A stretch of DNA of 40,156 nt from contig JAUXMZ010000003.1 of assembly GCA_030683105.1 (NCBI GenBank), positions 150,703 through 190,858 of the forward strand, read 5' to 3'. Made by a program: the position numbers and the translations under genes. Shown in pieces: positions 22,929 to 34,171 of this stretch; the stretch's first letter is position 1, and every line of letters starts with the position of its first letter. Source of the DNA: Burkholderiales bacterium. GTDB lineage: Bacteria; Pseudomonadota; Gammaproteobacteria; Burkholderiales; SG8-41. The notes beneath the pieces were generated by a model. It searched no databases. It was given only the letters and a program-made list of their open reading frames with translations, and was not told the origin of the DNA.

Positions 22929-23516
22929 ATGATCAATCGGAACTTTGCGATTCTTCAGCACCTTGTCGTTGTTCTTGCGTTGAGTGGGCTGATGGCATCG
23001 CCAGCGGCACACGCTCAGGCGCCGCAAGCCGCGGCGCCCCCCGCACCCGCGGCAGCACCCACCCCGGCCGAAATCAAGCTGGGCCAGGACCTGTTCGACG
23101 GCAGGGCCCGTTTTGCCAACAAAGCCGCGTCGTGCAAAGCCTGTCATCACGTGCATCATGACGCGATCGTTGGCGGCGGGAGCCTGTCCACGGACGTGAC
23201 CCAGTCGTTTTCGCGCATGGGTAAAGACGGACTGACCGCCATTCTGGGCAACGCGCCGTTTCCGGTGATGCAGGCGGCCTATGCGGGAAAAGAACTCGCG
23301 CCAGATGAAATCCAGGCGCTGGTCGCGTTCCTGCAGCATGCGGATCAGCAATCGCAGACTTCGATGCGGCAGCCGCTCGATGTCGGGCTGAAGATGTTCG
23401 GCGCCGGTGCCGCGGGCGTGGCTGGACTGATGGGATTCTTTACCCTCATCGGACGCCGCCGCAAGCAACAGTCCGTGAATCAGGAGATCTACGACCGGCA
23501 AATCAAATCGGAGTAA
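22929..23516 (+). CDS. Membrane-anchored monoheme cytochrome c
   Basis: A 195-residue protein. The signal peptide spans residues 1-29 (hydrophobic LVVVLALSGLMASPAAHA), followed by an Ala/Pro-rich linker, one heme site CKACH (C69, C72, H73) with a His-rich stretch HHVHHD, and a single C-terminal helix at about 150-170 (VAGLMGFFTLIG) with a basic tail RRRKQQ. Methionines in the last part of the domain could be the axial ligand. I choose ATG 22929 because of a GAGAGGG site and a good signal peptide; 22896 gives an unlikely extension. It precedes narG by 48 bases, so it may pass electrons to or from this NarGHI. Its exact partner is unknown. Confidence 0.85.
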   Translation: MINRNFAILQHLVVVLALSGLMASPAAHAQAPQAAAPPAPAAAPTPAEIKLGQDLFDGRARFANKAASCKACHHVHHDAIVGGGSLSTDVTQSFSRMGKDGLTAILGNAPFPVMQAAYAGKELAPDEIQALVAFLQHADQQSQTSMRQPLDVGLKMFGAGAAGVAGLMGFFTLIGRRRKQQSVNQEIYDRQIKSE

Positions 23517-23564
23517 TCGTTCAATTCAGAAGCGCTGTACCCGAGAACCTATAGGGGCAATCAC

Positions 23565-26500
23565 ATGAGTTGGATCAAAGACATCGTCTCGCCGGAGACG
23601 CGGCAATGGGAAGAGTTCTACCGCAACCGCTTCCAGCATGACCGGGTCGTCAGAAGCACGCACGGGGTGAACTGCACGGGCGGTTGTTCCTGGCAGATCC
23701 ATGTCAAGGACGGCATCGTGGTGTGGGAGACCCAGCAGCTCGATTATCCGCTGCTGGAGGACTCCCTTCCCCCGTACGAGCCGCGCGGGTGTCAGCGCGG
23801 GATTTCCTTCTCCTGGTATCTCTACAGTCCGCTGCGGATCAAGTATCCGTTGATCCGGGGCGCTCTGATCGATGCTTACCGCGCGGAGAAGGAACGCACC
23901 GGTGATCCGCTCAAGGCGTGGGAGGCCCTGCAAAATAATCCGGAGCAACGCAAGCACTACCAGAACGCCCGCGGTAAGGGTGGCTTCAGACGGGTGGGCT
24001 GGGACGAGGTCATGGAACTGATGGCCGTCGCCAACATTCATACCGCGAAGAAATACGGCCCGGACCGGGTCATCGGGTTTTCGCCGATACCCGCGATGTC
24101 GATGCTCAGCTATGCGGCGGGCAGCCGGTTTCTCCAGCTGTTCGGCGGTGTGAACCTGAGCTTCTATGACTGGTACTGCGACCTGCCCCCGGCATTTCCG
24201 GAAATCTGGGGCGAGCAGACCGACGTCGCCGAGAGCGCCGACTGGTACAACGCCAAGATGATCGCAGACATGGGGGCGTGCCTGAACATGACCCGCACGC
24301 CCGACTGCCATTTCTTCGCTGAATCCCGGCATAACGGCACGAAGACGGTGGTGTTCTCACCGGACCTGAGCATGCTCTGCAAATACGCGGACCAGTGGGT
24401 GCCGCTGCACGCGGGCAGCGACGGCGCGTTCTGGATGGCGGTCTCGCACGTCATACTCAAGGAGTTCCACCACGAGAAACAGACGCCGTATTTCCTGAAT
24501 TACGCCAAACAGTACACGGACAGCCCGTATCTGGTCGTCCTGGATGCGGAAGGTGATCACTACAAGCCGGGGCGCCTGCTGCGTGCCAGCGAACTGGCCC
24601 AGTTCAGGGACATCGAGAACGGGGAGTGGAAGTTTCTCAATATCGACGCTAAATCCGGAAACTTCGTCGTGCCCAAAGGCGCGATGGGGCATCGCTGGGG
24701 CAAGGAACCCGGCAAGTGGAACATCAAGCTCGAGAATTCAACGGACGATCAGTCCTACGATCCCGCGCTGACCCTGCTCGGGAACAGCGATGCGGTGCTC
24801 AGCACCGAGTTCACTGAATTCGGCCTGGACAGGAAAGCGCTGCGGGGGGTGGCGGTCAGGCATGTCGAGACCCTGCACGGCAAAGTCGCCGTGGCCACGG
24901 TATACGATCTGATCATGGCGCAGTACGGGGTGGGCCGCGGGCTGCCCGGGGAGTATCCGCAGGACTACACCGATCAGGATGCCGCGTACACGCCGGCTTG
25001 GCAGGAAGTGCTCACCGGAGTCGATTCGAAGACCGTATTGCAGTTCGCACGGGAATGGGCCAACACGGCGGCCGTGACCGAAGGCAAATGCATGATCATC
25101 ATCGGCGCGGGGATCAACCACTGGTATCACGCCAATCTGATGTACCGTGCGGGCGCGATGGCGCTCATGCTGACGGGCTGCGTCGGCAAGAACGGCGGCG
25201 GCCTGAATCACTATGTGGGGCAGGAAAAACTGGCGCCACAGGATTCCTGGAGCACGATTGCCATGGGCCGCGACTGGCAGGGCGCCGTGCGGTTGCAGCA
25301 GGGGCCGCTGTGGCATTACATCAACACCTGCCAGTACCGTTACGACGGGCATTATTCCCAATACAACACGGTTCCAAAAAACGACATGACCGGCAAGCAC
25401 ACGGCCGACACCATCGTCACGGCGGTGCGCAATGGCTGGATGCCGTTTTATCCGCAGTTCAAACAGAACACGCTGGAGCTTGGGCGGGAAGCCGTGGCGG
25501 CGGGCGCCAAGGATGACGCGGGCATCACCAGTCATGTGCTCGAAAAGCTCAAATCGAAACAGCTGGAATACTCGGTCGCGGATCCGGAAGCGGAAGAAAA
25601 CCATCCTCGGGTCTGGTACATCTGGCGCGGCAACGCCATCATGGGCAGCATGAAGGGCCACGAGTACGCGCTCAAGCACTATCTGGGCACGCACTCCAAT
25701 GCCATCGGCGAGGATTCCGGCGAGCACCCGCAGGAAGTGAAGTGGCATGACATCGCGCCCAAGGGGAAGATGGATCTCGTCGTGGATCTCAATTTCCGCA
25801 TGGACTCGTCCGCGCTGTATTCGGACATCGTGCTGCCCGCGGCGTCCTGGTACGAGAAGACGGATTTGAACAGCACCGACATGCATTCGTTTATTCATCC
25901 GCTGTCGGCCGCGATCGCGCCGGTGTGGGAATCAAAGACGGACTGGGACATTTTCCGGGAACTGGCGCGGGTCACCAGCGAAGCGGCGCGGAAATACCTG
26001 CCCGAGCCCCAGATCGACATCGTGACTTCGCCGCTGGCGCACGATTCGGCCGACGAGATCGCCCAACCGAACGTGAAAGACTGGTACAAGGGCGAATGCG
26101 ATGCCATCCCCGGAAAAACCATGCACAAGCTCGCCGTGGTGCGCCGCGATTACACCAGACTCTACGAGAAATTCATCACGCTGGGCGAGAACGTGAAGAC
26201 CCTGGGACTGGGCGCGCATGGCAACCACTACCTGTGCGCGGAGGAATACGATGAGATGATCACCTCCAATCACTTCCCGGTGGAGAATGTGGGCGGGAAG
26301 GTTTATCCGTCCCTGAAAGAGGACAAATCCGCCGCGAACGCCATCCTGCACCTGTCCACGCTGACCAACGGCGCGCTCACCGTGCGCGCCTACCAGAACA
26401 TGGAAAAAAAGACCGGCCTCAAGCTTGCCGATCTGGGGGAGGGGAGCAAGGATGTGCGGATCAACTACGCGGACCTGCAGGCCCAGCCGCGCCGCTACAA

Positions 26501-27179
26501 CACGTCGCCGCTGTGGTCCGGGCTCATGAACGGAGGCAGGGCTTATGCCGCCTTTACCTATAACGTGGAGCGGCTCGTGCCGTGGCGCACGCTGACCGGA
26601 CGCCAGCATTTCTATCTCGATCATGAAATGTATCTCGCGTATGGCGAGAACCTGCCGACCTTCAAGCCCTCACCCAAGCCCGAGCTCTACGGGGATCTGA
26701 AGCAGACCCTGAAAGACGGCAAAGCGAAAGTGCTTAACTGCCTCACCCCTCACGGCAAGTGGCACATCCACTCGACTTACGGCGACACGCTGCGCATGAA
26801 GACGCTCTCGCGCGGCTGCGAGCCGTGCTGGTTGAGCGAGAAAGACGCGCAGGAACTGGGCATCAGGGACAACGACTGGGTCGAGGTCTACAACGATCAC
26901 GGCGTTTTTTGCACCCGGGCCTGCGTCAGTTCCCGCATCCCGCCGGGAGTGTGCATGGTGTATCACGTTCCCGAGCGCACGGTGGGCATACCCAAGTCGC
27001 AGGTGAGGGGCAACAAGCGGGCGGGCGGGCACAACAGTTTCACCCGGGTCCATTTGAAACCGAACCTGCTGTGCGGCGGGTACGGGCAGTTCACGTATCA
27101 CTTCAACTATTGGGGCCCCATTGCGTCGAACCGGGAAACTCATGTGACGGTGAAAAAAATGGACAAGGTCGTTTTTTGA
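23565..27179 (+). CDS. narG: Respiratory nitrate reductase alpha subunit (copy 1, divergent)
   Basis: A 1204-residue molybdenum protein that reduces nitrate to nitrite on the cytoplasmic side of the membrane. The [4Fe-4S] ligands are H33, C37, C41 and C76 (H-x3-C-x3-C-x34-C), as in NarG. The molybdenum ligand should be Asp202 in [11 protein letters not shown]. The C-terminal cofactor-binding region ([10 protein letters not shown]-like [15 protein letters not shown]) is present. It is about 40 residues shorter than copy 2 and differs from the canonical pattern where most NarG proteins have AWGSNVPQTRTPDAHFF (here [19 protein letters not shown]), close to the cofactor site. It has no twin-arginine signal, fitting a cytoplasmic enzyme. 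It probably uses nitrate, but a changed substrate preference cannot be excluded. Confidence 0.92.
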   Translation: MSWIKDIVSPETRQWEEFYRNRFQHDRVVRSTHGVNCTGGCSWQIHVKDGIVVWETQQLDYPLLEDSLPPYEPRGCQRGISFSWYLYSPLRIKYPLIRGALIDAYRAEKERTGDPLKAWEALQNNPEQRKHYQNARGKGGFRRVGWDEVMELMAVANIHTAKKYGPDRVIGFSPIPAMSMLSYAAGSRFLQLFGGVNLSFYDWYCDLPPAFPEIWGEQTDVAESADWYNAKMIADMGACLNMTRTPDCHFFAESRHNGTKTVVFSPDLSMLCKYADQWVPLHAGSDGAFWMAVSHVILKEFHHEKQTPYFLNYAKQYTDSPYLVVLDAEGDHYKPGRLLRASELAQFRDIENGEWKFLNIDAKSGNFVVPKGAMGHRWGKEPGKWNIKLENSTDDQSYDPALTLLGNSDAVLSTEFTEFGLDRKALRGVAVRHVETLHGKVAVATVYDLIMAQYGVGRGLPGEYPQDYTDQDAAYTPAWQEVLTGVDSKTVLQFAREWANTAAVTEGKCMIIIGAGINHWYHANLMYRAGAMALMLTGCVGKNGGGLNHYVGQEKLAPQDSWSTIAMGRDWQGAVRLQQGPLWHYINTCQYRYDGHYSQYNTVPKNDMTGKHTADTIVTAVRNGWMPFYPQFKQNTLELGREAVAAGAKDDAGITSHVLEKLKSKQLEYSVADPEAEENHPRVWYIWRGNAIMGSMKGHEYALKHYLGTHSNAIGEDSGEHPQEVKWHDIAPKGKMDLVVDLNFRMDSSALYSDIVLPAASWYEKTDLNSTDMHSFIHPLSAAIAPVWESKTDWDIFRELARVTSEAARKYLPEPQIDIVTSPLAHDSADEIAQPNVKDWYKGECDAIPGKTMHKLAVVRRDYTRLYEKFITLGENVKTLGLGAHGNHYLCAEEYDEMITSNHFPVENVGGKVYPSLKEDKSAANAILHLSTLTNGALTVRAYQNMEKKTGLKLADLGEGSKDVRINYADLQAQPRRYNTSPLWSGLMNGGRAYAAFTYNVERLVPWRTLTGRQHFYLDHEMYLAYGENLPTFKPSPKPELYGDLKQTLKDGKAKVLNCLTPHGKWHIHSTYGDTLRMKTLSRGCEPCWLSEKDAQELGIRDNDWVEVYNDHGVFCTRACVSSRIPPGVCMVYHVPERTVGIPKSQVRGNKRAGGHNSFTRVHLKPNLLCGGYGQFTYHFNYWGPIASNRETHVTVKKMDKVVF

Positions 27180-27202
27180 GCAGACGCCAAGGACAACAAA
27201 TC

Positions 27203-28756
<1,554 letters not shown>

Positions 28757-28762
28757 GTCCGG

Positions 28763-29473
28763 ATGAGCTACGCGCACTATCACCATTTGGCTGAATTGCT
28801 GGATTTTCCGGGCCCGGAATTCAACGCCCGGGCACGTGCACTGACGGCCTTGTTGCGCGACAGCCATCCCGAAGCCGCAGCCGAGGTCGGGGAGTTTCTG
28901 GAAGCGATTCCGGAGAGGACGCTCGATCTGCAGGAACTGCACACGCGCACCTTCGACGTGCAGTCGCTGACGACGCTGGATGTCGGCTATGTCCTGTTCG
29001 GGGACGATTACAAGCGCGGGGCCTTGTTGTCCAATCTGAACCAGGAGCATAGCCGCGCCGGCAATGACTGCAGGGGGGAATTGGCCGACCATCTGCCGAA
29101 CGTGCTGCGGCTGATTCCGAAGCTGAAAGACCGGGAACTGATGGACGAATTAATCGGGCAGATCCTGGTGCCGGCGCTCATGCTGATGATCCGGGAGTTC
29201 GACCCCGGGCGGATACAGAAGAAAAACGCGAGCTATCAGAAACACTACAAGACACTCATCGATCCGGCCCGCGGGGGCAATACAACGGTTTACTGCCATG
29301 CGCTCAACGCCGTGATGCATGTGGTGAAGAAGGACTTTGACGTGACTGAGACGATGGATAGATTGTCGGACTGGTGCAGCCGGCCGCAGACGGTGGATTT
29401 CCTGGGCCTGGTGCAAAAAGAAATGGACATCGAGCGGGATGCCAACCCGGTCAACAGCGGCTGTGATAGCTAA
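28763..29473 (+). CDS. narJ: Nitrate reductase assembly chaperone (copy 1)
   Basis: A 236-residue soluble, helical protein needed to insert cofactors into NarG before it joins NarI. It opens with HYHHLAELLDFPGPEF and carries LQELHTRTFDVQSLTTLDVGYVLFGDD, matching the NarJ family segment Y.xTFDLxxxxSLYLxYxxxGD. The length is normal. The frame starts six bases after narH and ends 12 before narI, as in other narGHJI operons. Confidence 0.92.
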   Translation: MSYAHYHHLAELLDFPGPEFNARARALTALLRDSHPEAAAEVGEFLEAIPERTLDLQELHTRTFDVQSLTTLDVGYVLFGDDYKRGALLSNLNQEHSRAGNDCRGELADHLPNVLRLIPKLKDRELMDELIGQILVPALMLMIREFDPGRIQKKNASYQKHYKTLIDPARGGNTTVYCHALNAVMHVVKKDFDVTETMDRLSDWCSRPQTVDFLGLVQKEMDIERDANPVNSGCDS

Positions 29474-29485
29474 GGAGAACATGAG

Positions 29486-30214
29486 ATGAGTTGGCTCAAC
29501 AATTTCCTGTTTGTCGCATTACCGTATGTCGCCGTCGTGATTTTTTGCGTCGGGGCGGTTTATCGCTACCGGGCGAGCGGGTTCCAATACTCGTCCCTGT
29601 CCTCCCAGTTCCTGGAAGGGCGCGGCAGTTACCTGTTTTCCATGCTGTTCCACTGGGGGATTCTGATCCTGTTCATCGGGCATCTGGTGACCTTCCTGTT
29701 TCCGGCGATGACCCTCGCGTGGCACAGCGATCCGGTGCGCCTGATCATCGATGAAATCGTGGCGCTCGCGCTCGGATTAGGCGTCCTGATCGGGTTGGCC
29801 GGGCTTCTCGTCCGGCGCATCTCGCATCCCCGCCTGTGGGTGGTCACCAGTCGCATGGACCTCATGATTGAACTGCTGCTGCTTGCGCAGATCGTCCTCG
29901 GGCTCTGGACCGCGCTGGGTTATCGCTGGGGATATTATTGGTTCGCTGCGGATTTGTCGCCGTATCTGTGGTCCGTCGTCAAGCTGAATCCCCAGATCGA
30001 GGCGGTCAGCGCCATGCCCGTGGTGATACAGGCCCATGTCGTCGGGGCCTTCATCATACTCGGGATGATTCCGTTCACCCGGCTGGTGCACTTCCTGGTG
30101 GCGCCATTTCATTACCTGTGGCGGCGCCAGCAACTGGTCATGTGGTACTGGGACCGCAAGCGGGTCCGCGACCCGGGAGCGGGGTGGACCGAGACCCGCC
30201 CGGGGAACAACTGA
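29486..30214 (+). CDS. narI: Nitrate reductase gamma subunit, cytochrome b (copy 1)
   Basis: A 242-residue membrane protein with five hydrophobic segments: about 5-25, 50-70, 88-108, 128-148 and 182-202. It anchors NarGH and takes electrons from quinol through two hemes b. Histidines in the second helix (SMLFHWGILILFIGHL) and the last helix (IQAHVVGAFIILG, TRLVHFLVAPFHYLWRR) are the expected heme ligands. The start has AAGGAGAAC at good spacing. The hemerythrin gene follows five bases after the stop. Confidence 0.95.
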   Translation: MSWLNNFLFVALPYVAVVIFCVGAVYRYRASGFQYSSLSSQFLEGRGSYLFSMLFHWGILILFIGHLVTFLFPAMTLAWHSDPVRLIIDEIVALALGLGVLIGLAGLLVRRISHPRLWVVTSRMDLMIELLLLAQIVLGLWTALGYRWGYYWFAADLSPYLWSVVKLNPQIEAVSAMPVVIQAHVVGAFIILGMIPFTRLVHFLVAPFHYLWRRQQLVMWYWDRKRVRDPGAGWTETRPGNN

Positions 30215-30219
30215 CCGCC

Positions 30220-30894
30220 ATGGATTTACGTGAACTGAATCAGGTCGATCCTCTGGTCAGGCAACCGGAGAGGGGGCGGGACGGCGCGAAAGGATCGTCT
30301 CCCATGGATCCGCCGGATGCCTATTCACCGCCACGGATGGAACCCGTGCCAGCGCAGGAACTGCATCCATTTCTCAGGCAACTCAGGGAAGAGCATGTTT
30401 CGTTCATGGCGGAACTGACAGCTTTCGAGGAAGCGGTTCTTGCCGTCCGGAAAACCGGATACACCAGGGATGCGGACGCCCGGCTCAGGCATTTCTTTCA
30501 TTTTTTTGATCAGGAATTTATTCCTCACAGCCGGCGCGAAGAAGCGGCGCTGTTTCCCTTGCTGCACGAGCGGATGATCGCGGACGGGGAGCATGGCAGG
30601 GCGGCAGAACCCGCGACGGCGATAGACGTGATGGAGGATGAACACGCCAAAGCCATGCAACTGGCCGCGGTGACGCTGAATTTTCTGGGCCTTGCGTTTC
30701 GCCTTCCGGACGAAAAATCCGGGATGATCGTGGTGGATGCCGCGCTCGAACAGAGCAAGAATCTCATTGAACTGCTGCGCCTTCATATTTTTCGCGAGGA
30801 TAATGTCGTCTTCTCCATCGCGCGCCGCTTGATATCCCCGGCCGAGTTCGACGCCATGCAGGCAAGGACAGCCGTGGCGGGAAAATCAAACTAG
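30220..30894 (+). CDS. Hemerythrin-like (HHE domain) protein
   Basis: A protein of up to 224 residues with a predicted four-helix diiron domain: LREEHVSFMAEL, FIPHSRREEAALFPLLHE, MEDEHAKAMQL, and LRLHIFREDNVVFSIAR carry the expected H and E ligands. The N-terminal 45 residues look disordered. ATG 30220 is five bases after narI with a weak site; ATG 30304 has AAGGA and would give 196 residues. HHE proteins in denitrification loci may handle oxygen, NO or iron-sulfur repair (as with YtfE/DnrN), but this one lacks the N-terminal ScdA domain and I cannot assign a reaction. It is probably the last gene of the first nar operon. Confidence 0.8.
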   Translation: MDLRELNQVDPLVRQPERGRDGAKGSSPMDPPDAYSPPRMEPVPAQELHPFLRQLREEHVSFMAELTAFEEAVLAVRKTGYTRDADARLRHFFHFFDQEFIPHSRREEAALFPLLHERMIADGEHGRAAEPATAIDVMEDEHAKAMQLAAVTLNFLGLAFRLPDEKSGMIVVDAALEQSKNLIELLRLHIFREDNVVFSIARRLISPAEFDAMQARTAVAGKSN

Positions 30895-31138
30895 CCGTAG
30901 GTTGAATAGCGACTCGCCACCTGGTGCCAGCCGGGGTTCGGCGAGCACACCCGGGGCGCACCAGCGCCTTGCGGGTGATGCTTGTTTTCATTCGCTTATT
31001 TCCGGAAGAACTAGTCCGAAATAACTAGTCGCGGCACGGGCGCTAGGCCGTTTGCCTGTCCGCAGTTGGCCGTCAGGCGAATGGCAGGGGCGGCGCCTCA
31101 AAGTTATCCTCGTCCGGAAGTGCTGAAAGGAGTGGACG
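30895..31138. other. Gap between the two nar blocks
   Basis: No gene is supported. Two direct copies of AACTAGTC lie at 31009-31016 and 31023-31030, 14 bases apart, about 110-130 bases before narK. I see no FNR box here, unlike the first operon. The AAAGGAG ribosome-binding site of narK lies at the end. Confidence 0.5.
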
Positions 31139-32407
31139 ATGGCTTCGCAACAATACAAAGCTTGGTCTGTGGTGACGGCGAGTACGTTTGCATTCACGGT
31201 TTGTTTCATGGTGTGGATGATGTTTGCCGTGATCGGGATTCCGATCAAGAAAACACTGGATCTGAACGAAACGCAGTTTGGTATTCTGGTGGCGCTGCCG
31301 GTGCTCACCGGTTCGCTGTTCCGTCTTCCCATAGGCATGTGGACCGACAAATTCGGCGGACGCATCGTATTTTTCCTGCTGATGGTGTCCACCATCATTC
31401 CAATCTGGTTGATTTCCGAAGGCACGAAATACTGGCATTACCTGGTGACCGGTCTTTTCGTCGGCGTGGCGGGCGCGTCGTTCACTGTCGGCATCGCCTA
31501 CTGCGCGCGCTGGTTTCCCAAGCATCGCCAGGGGCTCGCGATGGGCATTTTCGGCGCCGGCAACACCGGGGCGGCGATCACCAAGCTCCTTGCGCCGACC
31601 ATCGTGGTCGCGTACGGCTGGGCCATGGTGCCCAAGGTGTATGCGGTGCTGATGCTGGTGACAGCCGTCATCTTCTGGATGTTTACGTTTACCGACGAGG
31701 ATCACGCCACTGGACACTCGACCGTGACCGTCCGTGAACAGTTGCAGGTGCTGAAGGATCCGGTCGTGTGGCGCTACAGTCAATACTATTCGATCGTGTT
31801 CGGCGGCTATGTCGCGCTGTCATTGTGGATGACCAAGTACTATATTACCGAGTACGGCTTTGATCTCCAGTTGGCGGCGTTGCTGGCCGCTGCATTTAGC
31901 GTTCCAGGCGGCGTGTTGCGCGCCATCGGTGGCTGGTTCTCCGACAAGTTCGGGGCGCACACCGTGACGTGGTGGGTGTTGTGGATTTCCCTGGTCTGCC
32001 TGTTCTTCCTGTCCTACCCGCAGACCGTGTTGACCGTTCAGACCGTGACCGGCCCCAAGACCTTTCATTTCGGGCTCGGCCCCGTTTTGTTCACCATCAT
32101 CATGTTCACCATGGGCATAGCCTTTGCGATAGGCAAGGCCTCGGTGTTCAAGTACATCTCCGACGACTATCCCCATAACATCGGCGTGGTGTCGGGCGTG
32201 GTGGGCCTGGCGGGCGGCATGGGCGGCTTCATCCTGCCCATCATGTTCGGCGCGCTGGTGGACCTGACCGGGGTGCGCTCCTCCGCCTTCATGCTGATGT
32301 TCGGCGTCGTCTGGGTGTCCCTGATGTGGATGTATTTCACCGAGGTGAAACCCATGAGCGTGGAGCAAAGCCTCAAGCAGCACCCCGAATCCACGCACTT
32401 CACCTGA
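31139..32407 (+). CDS. narK: Nitrate/nitrite transporter, NarK1-like
   Basis: A 422-residue major facilitator protein with about 12 membrane helices. It has the nitrate/nitrite-binding arginine of helix 2 in GSLFRLPIGMWTDKFGGR (R62), the nitrate signature GIFGAGNTGAAITK in helix 5, and a second arginine in VPGGVLRAIGGWFSD. A motif of the same type recurs in helix 11 (GVVGLAGGMGGFILP). The shorter length suggests a NarK1-type nitrate importer or nitrate/proton symporter, which is inference. A good AAAGGAG site precedes the ATG. It opens the second nar block. Confidence 0.92.
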   Translation: MASQQYKAWSVVTASTFAFTVCFMVWMMFAVIGIPIKKTLDLNETQFGILVALPVLTGSLFRLPIGMWTDKFGGRIVFFLLMVSTIIPIWLISEGTKYWHYLVTGLFVGVAGASFTVGIAYCARWFPKHRQGLAMGIFGAGNTGAAITKLLAPTIVVAYGWAMVPKVYAVLMLVTAVIFWMFTFTDEDHATGHSTVTVREQLQVLKDPVVWRYSQYYSIVFGGYVALSLWMTKYYITEYGFDLQLAALLAAAFSVPGGVLRAIGGWFSDKFGAHTVTWWVLWISLVCLFFLSYPQTVLTVQTVTGPKTFHFGLGPVLFTIIMFTMGIAFAIGKASVFKYISDDYPHNIGVVSGVVGLAGGMGGFILPIMFGALVDLTGVRSSAFMLMFGVVWVSLMWMYFTEVKPMSVEQSLKQHPESTHFT

Positions 32408-32435
32408 GAGCCTGAACGCAACGCGCCATGGCTCC

Positions 32436-32463
32436 TCAATCCGACATGCCGGCGCAGGATTGA
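32436..32463 (+). other. Possible hairpin between narK1 and narK2
   Basis: TCAATCC (32436-32442) and GGATTGA (32457-32463) are complementary over seven bases with a 14-base loop. No T-run follows, so I do not call a terminator; a processing site or chance are both possible. Confidence 0.3.
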
Positions 32464-32503
32464 AGTATCGGTTACGCATCACAGGAAACGGAGAATCTGA
32501 ATC

Positions 32504-34171
32504 ATGACGAACCAGAAAGCACAACCAAGTTCAGCGGGTGCCGAGAAACTGACCGTCTACAATTCCGCAGACATCGCGGAGTGGAACGTCGAGGATAATG
32601 CCTTCTGGGAATCCAGGGGCAAGGGTATCGCCAACCGCAATCTGTGGATATCGATTCCCAACCTGCTGTGCGGTTTCGCCGTGTGGCTGATGTGGGGCAT
32701 GATCACGGTGCAGATGATCAACCTCGGCTTTCCCTTCAAGCCGGCGGAGTTGTTTACCCTGACCGCGATCGCGGGGCTGATGGGCGCAACCTTGCGCATA
32801 CCCGCATCGTTTTTCATCCGGCTTTGCGGCGGCCGCAACACCATTTTTCTGACCACCGCGCTGCTCATCATTCCGGCCGTCGGCACAGGCTTCGCCCTGC
32901 AGGACAAGAACACGCCGCTGTATGTGTTCCAGTTGTGGGCGTTCCTGTCCGGCATCGGCGGCGGCAATTTTGCCTGTTCCATGTCCAATATCAGCGGCTT
33001 TTTCCCCAAGCGCTCTCAGGGAACGGCACTGGGGCTCAACGCGGGGCTGGGCAACTTCGGTGTCACCACCATGCAGGTGCTGATCCCTCTGGTGATGACC
33101 GCCGGTATTTTCGGCGCAATCGCCGGCGAGCCGATGACGCTGTTGAAGGATAGCGGCTGGATCCTGGGCAAGATCAACGCCGGCACGCCGACCTTTATCC
33201 AGAACGCCGGCTTCGTCTGGGCGGCGATTCTGGCGCCACTGGTGATCGCGGCCTGGTTCGGTATGAACAACCTGCTGCCGTTGTCTCCCAACTACGGTGG
33301 CACACTGGCCGCTTTTGCCAAGATTATTTACCTGTGGGGAATCACCTTCCTCGTCGGCGGTCTGGGCCTCTACCTTTATCTGCCCGCGCCCGTGGGCCTC
33401 GGCCTGCTCAATATGTGGGTGGCGCTGCCGCTGATCATGATCGGCACGCTGCTGGCGATGAAACTTGCCGCTTTCGGCGAGATGAAGGGCAATATCGCCA
33501 AGCAGTTCGAAATTTTCCGCAACAAGCACACCTGGTCTATGACGGCGCTCTATATCGTCACCTTCGGCTCGTTTATCGGTTTCTCCATGGCGCTGCCGCT
33601 GTCGATCACCGTGATTTTCGGCGTCAGCCACGTGCCGGACGCCGCCGGCGTCATGCAGCACACCATGAAGAACCCCAACGCGCCGTCCGCGCTGGTCTAT
33701 GCCTGGATCGGTCCCTTCGTCGGTGCGCTGATCCGTCCCCTGGGCGGCTGGGTCTCCGACAAGGTCGGCGGTTCCATCGTCACCCAGATCATCTCGGCGG
33801 TGATGGTGGTGGCTTCCGCCGCGGTGGGCTACGTGATGCTGCTGGCCTACAAGTCCGCGACGCCGGAGGAGTATTTCCTGGTGTTCATGGTGCTGTTCGT
33901 CGTGCTGTTCGCGGCCACCGGCATAGGCAACGGCTCCACTTTCCGCACTATCGGCGTGATCTTTGACCGGCAACAGGCCGGCCCGGTGCTGGGCTGGACT
34001 TCAGCGGTCGGGGCCTACGGTGCGTTCATCGCGCCGGTGGTGATCGGCAGCCAGGTCAAGGCCGGCACGCCGGAATATTCGATGTATGGCTTCGCGATTT
34101 TCTACGCGGTGTGCCTGGTGATCAACTGGTGGTTCTACCTGCGCGCCAACGCCTACGTGAAGAACCCTTAA
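32504..34171 (+). CDS. narK: Nitrate/nitrite transporter, NarK2-like
   Basis: A 555-residue major facilitator protein with a longer N-terminus (WNVEDNAFWESRGKGIANRN) seen in NarK2/NarU-type proteins. The helix-2 arginine is in GATLRIPASFF, the helix-5 nitrate signature is GLNAGLGNFGVTTMQ, and a helix-8 arginine is in GALIRPLGGWVSDKVGG. Nitrate/nitrite antiport is the probable activity. Its stop codon overlaps the start of the next transporter by one base (TAATG), so the two are translationally coupled. A GGAGAA site lies before the ATG. Confidence 0.93.
   Translation: MTNQKAQPSSAGAEKLTVYNSADIAEWNVEDNAFWESRGKGIANRNLWISIPNLLCGFAVWLMWGMITVQMINLGFPFKPAELFTLTAIAGLMGATLRIPASFFIRLCGGRNTIFLTTALLIIPAVGTGFALQDKNTPLYVFQLWAFLSGIGGGNFACSMSNISGFFPKRSQGTALGLNAGLGNFGVTTMQVLIPLVMTAGIFGAIAGEPMTLLKDSGWILGKINAGTPTFIQNAGFVWAAILAPLVIAAWFGMNNLLPLSPNYGGTLAAFAKIIYLWGITFLVGGLGLYLYLPAPVGLGLLNMWVALPLIMIGTLLAMKLAAFGEMKGNIAKQFEIFRNKHTWSMTALYIVTFGSFIGFSMALPLSITVIFGVSHVPDAAGVMQHTMKNPNAPSALVYAWIGPFVGALIRPLGGWVSDKVGGSIVTQIISAVMVVASAAVGYVMLLAYKSATPEEYFLVFMVLFVVLFAATGIGNGSTFRTIGVIFDRQQAGPVLGWTSAVGAYGAFIAPVVIGSQVKAGTPEYSMYGFAIFYAVCLVINWWFYLRANAYVKNP

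Noticed and set aside
24738-25898. A 386-codon open frame opposite narG copy 1
   Set aside because: Antisense shadow of a gene with all expected ligands; no start signal or known motif.
26759-27202. Upstream extension of the narH frame by 148 codons into narG
   Set aside because: The extension is the shadow of narG; the family N-terminus and a ribosome-binding site place the start at 27203.
32531-33973. A 480-codon open frame opposite narK2
   Set aside because: Composition dominated by H, Q, R, D and G, as typical for the reverse strand of a membrane-protein gene.
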